Source of the DNA: JAKAIY01 sp036258195 | Lineage (GTDB): Bacteria; Chloroflexota; Ktedonobacteria; Ktedonobacterales; JADMIN01 | Reading direction: 5' to 3' | DNA length: 9,358 nt | NCBI GenBank assembly: GCA_036258195.1 | Contig: DATAED010000232.1 | Coordinates: 1-9,358, forward strand | In this document: piece after piece, positions 1 through 5,037 of the stretch | Layout: each line of letters opens with the position of its first letter | Numbering within the stretch: position 1 is the stretch's first letter | Made by a program: the position numbers and the translations under genes | Notes under the pieces: model-generated | What the model saw: only the letters and a program-made list of their open reading frames with translations | Told to the model about the DNA's origin: nothing | Database searches by the model: none

Positions 1-1
1 C

Positions 2-256
2 AAGTCTGCCGCCGCCATCAGCCGCGAATACCAGTTCAAGCCCGATCTGCTGACGCGCTGGAAAGCCGACTTCGTGAGCCATGCCGCCGAGCTGTTCGGG
101 GGGAGCGCCACGCAGCAGCACGCCGCGCAACGGGCCGCGCAGCGGATCGCGCAGCGGATCGCGGAGTTGGAGCGCTTGGTGGGGCGCTTGACGCTGGAAC
201 TCGAAGTCGCAAAAAAAGCCACGTTGCTCTCAGCCGTGAGCAACGGCTCCAGATGA
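2..256 (+). CDS. IS3-family OrfA, C-terminal part (5' end outside window)
   Basis: OrfA of IS3 elements is a small helix-turn-helix and leucine-zipper protein that binds the element's ends and supplies the N-terminus of the OrfAB fusion transposase. The frame is open from base 2 and reads KSAAAISREYQFKPDLLTRW, so an internal ATG at 74 is not the true start. The last third, ELERLVGRLTLELEVAKKA, is the zipper-like helix typical of OrfA C-termini. An exact 12-bp tandem repeat (GCGCAGCGGATC, 137-160) adds four residues in frame (AQRI twice) just before the zipper. The stop codon overlaps the orfB ATG as ATGA (253-256), which permits translational coupling. Confidence 0.8.
   Translation, partial: KSAAAISREYQFKPDLLTRWKADFVSHAAELFGGSATQQHAAQRAAQRIAQRIAELERLVGRLTLELEVAKKATLLSAVSNGSR
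211..218 (+). other. A7G slippery site for programmed -1 frameshift (OrfA to OrfAB)
   Basis: Seven A residues (211-217) followed by G lie near the 3' end of orfA. In the orfA frame the codons are GCA AAA AAA GCC. A one-base backward slip on A AAA AAA moves ribosomes into the orfB frame, which stays open from there through the orfB ATG at 253. This is the standard way IS3 elements make OrfAB transposase. No stimulatory hairpin was established. Confidence 0.7.
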
Positions 257-1132
257 GCGCCCAGTTGGCGAAGGCGTATCCGGTGAGCGTGGTCTGTGCC
301 GTGCTGGAGACGCCGCGCAGCACGCTCTATGTGCGCCGCCACAACGCGCCCACGACCGTAGTCGCCCCTGCTGAGGCCGCGCTGCGCGCGCATATCGAGC
401 GCATCAGTGGGGCGTGGCCGACCTGTGGCTCTCGGCGGGTCACCGCTCAGGTGCGACGGGAAGACGCTGGAGCCGTCAACGGCAAGCCGGTGCGCCGCCT
501 CATGGGCGCGCTGGGGCTGGCAGGCCACGCGCCGGTGCGCCGCTGCCGCACCACCAACAGCGACCATCCCTCCCCACGCTATCCCAACCGAGTCGCGGGA
601 CTGGCGATCACATACCCCGATATGGTCTGGGTCGCCGATATCACCTCTGTGCGCCTCCAGCAGGACTTCGTCTACCTGGCGGTGCTCATGGATGTCTACA
701 CCCGCGCCATTCGCGGCTGGGAGTTGAGTCGCTCGCTCGACCAGACCCTCACCCTCACGGCGCTCAATCGCGCCGTGGTCGTCGGCCATCAGCCAGGCAT
801 CCATCACTCCGACCAGGGCGCACAATACGCCGCCCTGGCCTATACCGCGCGTCTGGAGCAGCTCGGCACGCCAATCAGCATGGCCGAGCAGGGCCGAGCA
901 GGGCGAGCCACGCCAGAACGGCTATGCTGAACGGCTGATGCGCACGATCAAAGAAGAGGAGGTCGCGCTGACCGAATACCGCGACTGCGCTGACGCCTAC
1001 GCCCAGATCGGGCGCTTCCTGGATGAGGTGTATCAGCGCAAGCGTATCCATGCGGCGCTGGGCTCTCTGACGCCAGCGGAGTTCGAGGCGCAGGATCAGG
1101 CCAACCAGCCGACGCTGAACCGTCTCCCCTAA
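253..1132 (+). pseudogene. IS3-family OrfB transposase, frameshifted by a 10-bp tandem duplication
   Basis: OrfB is the DDE integrase-like catalytic part of the IS3 transposase. The intact first frame (253-930) has an HTH_21-like N-terminus and an rve core with D129 in WVADIT and D187 in HHSDQG. It then runs off-frame into a TGA at 928-930. The rest of the protein, NGYAERLMRTIKEEEVALTE through LNRLP, continues in another frame to 1132. The cause is visible: GGCCGAGCAG occurs twice in tandem at 882-901. Removing one copy restores one frame reading MAEQGEPRQNGYAERLM. It also puts the catalytic glutamate (codon 929-931) at residue 223, with exactly 35 residues between D187 and E223 as expected for D(35)E enzymes. 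As it stands, the product lacks that glutamate. A sequencing or assembly error is the alternative. Confidence 0.9.
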
Positions 1133-1145
1133 CAAGGGACGCAAA

Positions 1146-1172
1146 TGTGGCCAACTTGAGGGGCGCAGTACA
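1146..1172 (+). repeat. Right terminal inverted repeat of the IS3-family element
   Basis: The 27 bases starting TGTGGCCAACTTG and ending GGGGCGCAGTACA follow the orfB stop by 13 bp. They match the pattern of IS3-family right ends (GTTGGaCA near the inner side, TG/CA at the tip). The partner left repeat is outside the window, so the exact tip is inferred from family knowledge. Confidence 0.75.
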
Positions 1173-1186
1173 GGGAGCTTCCGATT

Positions 1187-1210
1187 CCCCCTCGCCCCGT
1201 GGGAGAGGGG
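1187..1210. repeat. C/G-run hairpin resembling a dispersed intergenic repeat
   Basis: CCCCTC (1188-1193) pairs with GAGGGG (1205-1210). Across a G/A mismatch, CCC (1195-1197) pairs with GGG (1201-1203), leaving a 3-nt loop. The extended stretch, with a further GGGGGTGAGG to 1223, resembles the CCCCTCTCCC...GGGAGAGGGG-type repeats scattered through many GC-rich bacterial genomes. It abuts and partly forms the stop codon and last codons of the TrmH-family gene on the - strand. There is no U-run on either side, so it is not a clear intrinsic terminator. Confidence 0.55.
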
Positions 1211-1211
1211 A

Positions 1212-2063
1212 TCAGGGGGTGAGGTTCTGCTCGCGGGCGCGGCGTTGTCGCGCTGCCTCAAAGAGTATCACACTGGCGGCGATGCCCGCGTTGAGCGATT
1301 CGACTTTGTTCCACATCGGGATCGAGACGTGGCGGGTCGCCAGCTTGGCCGCCTCGCGCGAGACACCGTGCGCCTCATTGCCGATGATGAGCGCCACGCG
1401 CTCGGCCAGGTTGATCTCGTCGTAGGGCGTCTGGCCGCTGGCCTCCGCGACCAGCACGTCGTTGACGGCGGGCGCGCCGACGAAGCGCTGCCCAATCTCG
1501 CCCCAGCTCAGCCCGACGCGGATGGGCAGATGGAAGTGCGCGCCCGCCCCTGCCCGCACCACCTTCGGCGCGAAGGGATCGGCGCTGCCGACGCCCAGCA
1601 GCGCCTCATCTACATCCGCCGCCAGCGCCGAGCGCAGGATGGTACCCATGTTGCCGGGATCAGCCAGCGCATCGAGCGCCAGCAGCACCGGGCGGGCGCG
1701 TCCACGACGGCGAGCGCGCAGACGGTCGGCGGCGACATCCTCCATCGCCACAGCGGCCACGATGCCCTGCGGCGTGCGCGTGTCACAGGCTCGCTCGATG
1801 GCCTGCGCCGTCGCCTCATAGACGGCGGCGCCCTCCGCGCGGGCGTCGGCGACGCGCTCCAGCAGGCGGCGGCCCTCCACGCTGCGCTCCAGCGCCAGCG
1901 GATCGTAGACCAACAGGCGCGGCAGGATCTTCGCATCGAGCGCGGCGGCCAGCAGATGTGGCCCCTCGATCAGGAAAAGCCCCTCGGCCTCGCGCGCCTT
2001 GGCCGTCTGGAGCGAACGCAGCAGGGCGATGTGCTGGTTCGCCGCGCTGGTAATCATCGCCAT
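1212..2063 (-). CDS. TrmH/SpoU-family RNA 2'-O-methyltransferase (RlmB-like)
   Basis: This family transfers a methyl group from AdoMet to a ribose 2'-OH of rRNA or tRNA. The 283-residue protein has an N-terminal substrate-binding domain (to about residue 110) and a SPOUT domain with all three family motifs. Motif 1 is DPGNMGTILRSA around N138, motif 2 is LIIGNEAHGVS around G228-E230, and motif 3 is IPMWNKVESLNAGIAAS around N258. I chose the ATG at 2063 because GGAG lies 6 nt upstream and the protein then begins MAMITSAANQ, as relatives do. A longer reading to 2120 would run into the terminator before it. The gene lies 120 bp downstream of rplT, past that terminator. The exact RNA target (23S G2251-like, another 23S site, or tRNA) cannot be told from sequence. 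The C-terminal codons run into a repeat-like hairpin. Confidence 0.88.
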   Translation of the reverse strand: MAMITSAANQHIALLRSLQTAKAREAEGLFLIEGPHLLAAALDAKILPRLLVYDPLALERSVEGRRLLERVADARAEGAAVYEATAQAIERACDTRTPQGIVAAVAMEDVAADRLRARRRGRARPVLLALDALADPGNMGTILRSALAADVDEALLGVGSADPFAPKVVRAGAGAHFHLPIRVGLSWGEIGQRFVGAPAVNDVLVAEASGQTPYDEINLAERVALIIGNEAHGVSREAAKLATRHVSIPMWNKVESLNAGIAASVILFEAARQRRAREQNLTP

Positions 2064-2086
2064 CGTTCGCTCCATGAGGTAGTTGC

Positions 2087-2100
2087 GGCCACGCATGGCC
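2087..2100. other. Small perfect hairpin in the trmH-family 5' leader
   Basis: GGCCA-CGCA-TGGCC is a perfect 5-bp stem with a 4-nt loop, 24 bp upstream of the chosen start and between the rplT terminator and the methyltransferase gene. Any role is unknown; it could be chance in GC-rich DNA. Confidence 0.35.
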
Positions 2101-2110
2101 GAGAGCCTTC

Positions 2111-2158
2111 TACAACACAATCGCGCCGCGCAGGATGACTAACATCCGCGCGGCGCGA
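2111..2158 (-). terminator. Strong intrinsic terminator after rplT
   Basis: TCGCGCCGCGCAGGATG (2121-2137) pairs with CATCCGCGCGGCGCGA (2143-2158). This gives a 16-bp stem with one bulged A and a 5-nt loop. On the - strand the stem is followed by TTGTGTTGTA, a U-rich tail. It lies 26 bp past the rplT stop and would end the rpmI-rplT transcript. The downstream methyltransferase gene would then need read-through or its own promoter, for which no convincing boxes were found. Confidence 0.8.
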
Positions 2159-2183
2159 CTGAATCTCGAATCTTGCCCGATGG

Positions 2184-2561
2184 CTACGCCTTGACGGCGG
2201 CCTTCTTGTCGAGCGCGGTGCGCGCGGCGCCTACCAGCGCGCCAAACGCCTTCAGGTCGGTCACGGCGAGGTCAGCCATGATCTTGCGATCCACCTTGAC
2301 CTCGGCCAGGCTCAGGCCGTGGATGAGGTCGCGGTAGGGCATGCCATACAGGCGCGAGGCCGCGTTGATGCGCGTGATCCACAGTGTGCGGAAGTCGCGC
2401 TTCTTGTTGCGGCGGTCGCGGTACGAGTAGGCGAGAGCCTTCATCATGGACTCGCGCGCCGTCTTGATCAGGCGATGTCGCGCGCCCCAATGCCCCTCGG
2501 TACGATGCAGGACTTTCTTGTGCTTTTTGTGCGAGGTAACGCCTCGCTTGACTCGTGGCAT
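2184..2561 (-). CDS. rplT: 50S ribosomal protein L20
   Basis: L20 binds 23S rRNA early in large-subunit assembly and in some bacteria represses its own operon. The 125-residue product begins MPRVKRGVTSHKKHKKVLH and contains the typical YRDRRNKKRDFRTLWITRIN and LYGMPYRDLIHGL segments, so identification is secure. Length is slightly above the usual 115-120 because of an Ala/Lys-rich C-terminus. GGAG lies 7 nt before the ATG. The gene follows rpmI by 56 bp, with an inverted repeat in the gap, and is followed by a strong terminator. Confidence 0.98.
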   Translation of the reverse strand: MPRVKRGVTSHKKHKKVLHRTEGHWGARHRLIKTARESMMKALAYSYRDRRNKKRDFRTLWITRINAASRLYGMPYRDLIHGLSLAEVKVDRKIMADLAVTDLKAFGALVGAARTALDKKAAVKA

Positions 2562-2581
2562 GGTAACTCTCCACCCCCGGC

Positions 2582-2619
2582 GACACGCTGACGGAACCGG
2601 GGTCCCTCACTTGCGTGTC
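2582..2619 (-). promoter_or_regulatory. Inverted repeat between rpmI and rplT, possible L20 control element
   Basis: GACACGC (2582-2588) and GCGTGTC (2613-2619) are a perfect 7-bp inverted repeat flanking a 24-nt loop. It spans the rpmI stop codon and ends about 10 bp from the rplT Shine-Dalgarno. The interior holds a further imperfect pairing (GGGACC with GGUUCC). L20 is known to autoregulate by binding structured mRNA in other bacteria, so this is a candidate site. The assignment is inference. Confidence 0.4.
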
Positions 2620-2821
2620 AGCTATACGGGAGCAGACGCTTCATCTTATGCGCGTCGCCTGTGGCCATCACCGATGGCTTGCTCAGGCTGCGGTTGCGCG
2701 TCGGATCCTTCTTGCGGCGGTACTTGGTGCGGGCGGACTTGAGGTGCATGTACTTGCCACCAGCGGTGGGGTACGCCCGCTTCGCGGTCGCTTTATGTGT
2801 CTTGAGCTTCAGCTTTTTCAC
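2618..2821 (-). CDS. rpmI: 50S ribosomal protein L35 (GTG start)
   Basis: L35 is a small basic large-subunit protein. The product starts KKLKLKTHKATAKRAY after the initiator, has the Lys/Arg-rich middle (KSARTKYRRKKDPTRNRSL), and ends with the family's HKMKRLLPY signature. I chose the GTG at 2819-2821 because it gives 67 residues, close to the usual 64-66, and GGAG lies 9 nt upstream. An in-frame ATG at 2912-2914 would add about 31 residues unlike any L35 and begin only a few bases after the predicted transcription start. The gene leads rpmI-rplT; infC, often immediately upstream in other bacteria, is not here. Confidence 0.95.
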   Translation of the reverse strand: MKKLKLKTHKATAKRAYPTAGGKYMHLKSARTKYRRKKDPTRNRSLSKPSVMATGDAHKMKRLLPYS

Positions 2822-2832
2822 GACGAACTTCT

Positions 2833-2883
2833 CCGGCCCTGCTGGCGAAATCACTTCGAGCTTGGTGGGCGAACTGGGGCCGG
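2833..2883 (-). promoter_or_regulatory. rpmI leader inverted repeat overlapping the ribosome-binding site
   Basis: In the - strand transcript CCGGCCC (2877-2883) can pair with GGGCCGG (2833-2839) across a 37-nt loop. The second arm includes the first two G residues of the rpmI GGAG Shine-Dalgarno, so folding would hinder initiation. A short inner stem CGAA/UUCG is also possible. This layout fits translational autoregulation, as known for L20-controlled operons. No binding-site homology was established. Confidence 0.45.
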
Positions 2884-2924
2884 TGGAGACACACAAATGC
2901 GCCCGCAGCGCCACGCACTGAACG

Positions 2925-2954
2925 AGTATACCATAGGGGCTTTCAGGCGCGCAA
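2925..2954 (-). promoter_or_regulatory. Promoter of rpmI-rplT
   Basis: On the - strand a -35 box TTGCGC (2949-2954) is separated by 18 bp from the -10 box TATACT (2925-2930). The -10 is preceded by TGG, giving an extended -10 TGn. Predicted transcription start is near 2918, leaving a leader of about 97 nt before the rpmI GTG. Confidence 0.7.
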
Positions 2955-2981
2955 GCAATTTTTCCGGTATAGGCCGATTTG

Positions 2982-3003
2982 GCGACCGCTCGTGGACGGT
3001 CAC
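2982..3003 (-). terminator. Hairpin after the rsmI-tgt-rmt operon, possible weak terminator
   Basis: GCGACCG (2982-2988) pairs with CGGTCAC (2997-3003), with one G-U pair in the - strand RNA and an 8-nt loop. It begins 12 bp after the methyltransferase stop. It lacks a U-run, so it may be a weak or factor-assisted terminator or only chance pairing. Confidence 0.35.
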
Positions 3004-3014
3004 GCGCCCGCTGC

Positions 3015-3881
3015 TTACCGTGAGATGAGGAAGGCTAGCTCCGTCGCGAACTGGTGGCGGGTGATGGTCGCACGCACACCGATGCCCGTCTGCTCCATCA
3101 AGTCATGGAAGCGCGCCTCATAGGTGGCCAGCATGCCCTTCTGCCTACCGCCCAGGCTGTGCGCCGGGAAGCTGACCAGCAGGTGATCGGCGCGTGTGGC
3201 GCGCAGCAGTCGCTCGCCCGCCGATTTGTCGATCTGCTCCAGGCAGGGGATGGCCTTCAGGATCAGCGCCAGATCGGCGTGGCGCTCTGGCGGCGCCGCG
3301 ATCACGTCGCGCGTCTCGGCCAGCCCGCGCAGCCCCGGACGCCCATGCGCTGCCTCTAGTGCGAAGTAGCCGCCGAGGAAGGCCATCATGTCGCCGTAGA
3401 TGTCGCAGGCGACGTATTCCGCGTCCTCGGCCAGCGGCAGCCAGCTCAGCGCCAGCGGATTCAGTCCGCAGGCGATGTCGAGTACGCTGCGGATGGGGCC
3501 GATGCCCGCCAGCGTCTCGGCGTAGACCTGATCGAGAATTGGCAGCCGCTCGCGCGTGGAGGCGTGGCGCGCCATCACTCGCCGCAGCGCCGCCCGCCTG
3601 CGCTCCTGCGCCGCTGCCTCTTCCCCTTCTGCATACGCCGCGCGCAACGCGGTCAGCCAGGCGTCGTAGCGTGGCTCATCCAGGTAGGCTCCTGCCACCT
3701 GATGCAGCTTGTTCTTGGTCGCCTTGATGGCCTCCTTCAGGCTGCGGCGATTGGCCAACTCACGCGCGCCCAGGCGGCGTATCAGCGGCTCGGCCACGCT
3801 GCGGTAGTGGGCGCTGGCCTGGATGGCCGCCACCAGTTGATTGAGGGGGTCGCCCGCGCCGCCGCCCGGCTCACTGGACAT
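3015..3881 (-). CDS. 16S rRNA (guanine1405-N7)-methyltransferase, Arm/Rmt family
   Basis: Family enzymes methylate N7 of G1405 in helix 44 of 16S rRNA in the 30S subunit, which blocks 4,6-disubstituted deoxystreptamine aminoglycosides such as gentamicin and kanamycin. The 288-residue product shows the family's hallmarks in order. There is an N-terminal helical domain with KEAIKATKNKLHQVAGAYL (about residues 48-66), then HASTRERL at 106-113. The AdoMet motif is VLDIACGLNPLAL at 133-145, with D160 in VACDIY, LILKAIPCLEQ at 206-216, and SFPAHSLGGRQKGM at 237-250. It is somewhat longer than the acquired enzymes (about 250). The ATG overlaps the tgt-like stop by 11 bp, so it is the last gene of a coupled operon. 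Nothing marks it as recently acquired: no nearby IS on this side, and base use like its neighbours. Activity and resistance are inferred from the family. Confidence 0.92.
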   Translation of the reverse strand: MSSEPGGGAGDPLNQLVAAIQASAHYRSVAEPLIRRLGARELANRRSLKEAIKATKNKLHQVAGAYLDEPRYDAWLTALRAAYAEGEEAAAQERRRAALRRVMARHASTRERLPILDQVYAETLAGIGPIRSVLDIACGLNPLALSWLPLAEDAEYVACDIYGDMMAFLGGYFALEAAHGRPGLRGLAETRDVIAAPPERHADLALILKAIPCLEQIDKSAGERLLRATRADHLLVSFPAHSLGGRQKGMLATYEARFHDLMEQTGIGVRATITRHQFATELAFLISR

Positions 3882-5037
3882 CGGCGTTCGCTCGCAGCAG
3901 CTCGGTCAGCCGCGCCATGAAGCGCAGATTGTGCAGCGTCGCCAGCCGGTTGAAGAGGCCATCGCCGACCTTGAAGAGGTGATGCAGGTAGCCTAGCGAG
4001 TAGCGTGCGCAGCACAGGCAATCGCACCATGGCGAGATCGGCCCGTCGGCCTTGATGTGCTTCTGGTCGCCAACGTAGACGTACTCGAACCAGCCGCTGG
4101 CGTCGGCGCTGAGGAAGGGTCGCTCGCTGGTGAAGGTGTAAAGCCGGGCATGACGGGCGTCGCGCGTGGGCATGGCGCTATCGAAAAGGTCGTAGCCCAC
4201 ATCCGCACAAGCCACCACATTCGCCGGATGCCCCACGCCCAGCGCGTGCATTGGGTAGCGCGGCGGGATCAGCGCGCGGGTGTAGCCGATGATCTCGGTC
4301 AGCAGCCGATTCTGCTTGTCGAGCGGCCAGCCGCCGTAGCCGAAGCCATCGAAGCCAATCTCCAGCAGCGCCTCGGCGCAGCGCCGCCGCAGCTCTGGAT
4401 AGCCGCCGCCCTGGATCACACCAAAGAGCAGCGGGCGCTGACCCTCCGCCAGCCGCTTCTGCGCCATCAGCCGGTCGAACTCCTCGCGGCAGCGGCGCGC
4501 CCACGCGATAGTGCGCTCGACGGCGGCGCGCTGCGTCTCCTCCGGCGCGTCCACGTGCGTACACTCGTCCAGGCAAATCACCACATCGGTGTCGTAGCTG
4601 ACCTGAAGCTGCACCGCCTTCTCCGGCGTCAGCAGCAGCTTGCGGTCGGAGCCTTCGGGGCGCAGCGTGATGCCGTTGTTGTTGATGGAGCCGAATTTGG
4701 CGTTCTGCGCAATCAGCGAGTACGCCTGGAAGCCGCCTGAATCGGTGATGATGGGTCGCGGCCAGCCCGCCATGCGGTGCAGCCCGCCCAGCGCCTGTAC
4801 GGTGGTCGAGCCGGGGCGCTGCATCAGGTGGAAGGCGTTCATCACCAGCGCGGGCGTGCCGATGGCGAGCAGATCATCGGCTCCGACGGAGCGCACCACG
4901 CCCAGCGTCGCATCGGGCAGGTAGGCGGGCAGCGCCAACTCGCCGTGCGGCAGCCGCAGCGACCTCGGCGCGGCCTCCACCTGGCCGACCTCGCCGACCT
5001 GCTCTGTCGGCTGCGTGGCGCTATTGGGCGTCGTCAT
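3871..5037 (-). CDS. tRNA-guanine transglycosylase family protein, divergent
   Basis: TGT enzymes exchange a guanine in tRNA for a 7-deazaguanine base (preQ1 at position 34 in bacteria). The 388-residue protein keeps the catalytic framework: TDSGGFQ with D99, LDECT, FGVIQGG, nucleophile D286 in FDSAMPTR, and a zinc site C338, C340, C343, H369 with canonical spacing. The loop that is GGLAVGE in bacterial TGT is instead YGGWPLDK (Y234-K241). The glutamate that contacts preQ1 is therefore missing, and an insert follows the nucleophile region. The base used may differ, so I do not assign the symbol tgt. The start at 5037 has GGAG 6 nt upstream; METTM at 5049 is an alternative. It overlaps rsmI by 17 bp and the methyltransferase gene by 11 bp, which suggests translational coupling. 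Confidence 0.85.
   Translation of the reverse strand: MTTPNSATQPTEQVGEVGQVEAAPRSLRLPHGELALPAYLPDATLGVVRSVGADDLLAIGTPALVMNAFHLMQRPGSTTVQALGGLHRMAGWPRPIITDSGGFQAYSLIAQNAKFGSINNNGITLRPEGSDRKLLLTPEKAVQLQVSYDTDVVICLDECTHVDAPEETQRAAVERTIAWARRCREEFDRLMAQKRLAEGQRPLLFGVIQGGGYPELRRRCAEALLEIGFDGFGYGGWPLDKQNRLLTEIIGYTRALIPPRYPMHALGVGHPANVVACADVGYDLFDSAMPTRDARHARLYTFTSERPFLSADASGWFEYVYVGDQKHIKADGPISPWCDCLCCARYSLGYLHHLFKVGDGLFNRLATLHNLRFMARLTELLRANADVQ

Larger units (their letters stand above)
1..1172 (+). mobile_element. IS3-family insertion sequence, right part (left end outside window)
   Basis: The segment has the organisation of an IS3-family element: orfA, a -1 slippery site, orfB with an integrase core, and a terminal repeat. 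The right end lies at about 1172. Read inward from there, the sequence starts TGTACTGCGCCCC and continues to AAGTTGGCCACA, the form usual for IS3-family ends. The left end and any target-site duplication cannot be seen because the window starts inside orfA. This copy is probably inactive alone, because orfB is frameshifted before its catalytic glutamate. The genes beyond 1172 are unrelated and on the opposite strand. Confidence 0.9.

Noticed and set aside
882..940. Programmed recoding, rather than mutation, joining the two orfB frames
   Set aside because: No slippery sequence is present at the junction. Removing one decamer repairs both the frame and the D(35)E spacing, so mutation or a sequence error is the simpler explanation.
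1245..2138. 297-residue + strand frame antisense to the TrmH-family gene
   Set aside because: Its composition is an Arg/Gln/His-rich antisense shadow with no motifs. The opposite strand encodes all three SPOUT motifs.
2822..2914. Upstream in-frame ATG extending L35 to 98 residues
   Set aside because: The extra residues are unlike L35, the ATG sits only a few bases from the predicted transcription start, and GGAG precedes the GTG at 2821.
3015..3881. Aminoglycoside biosynthetic cluster or resistance cassette around the G1405 methyltransferase
   Set aside because: The neighbours are rsmI, a TGT-like gene and ribosomal protein genes. No biosynthetic enzymes or integron/transposon parts flank it; the IS3 remnant is about 1.8 kb away, beyond other genes.
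4057..4740. 227-residue + strand frame antisense to the TGT-like gene
   Set aside because: This is a GC-rich shadow frame; the - strand frame carries conserved catalytic and zinc residues.
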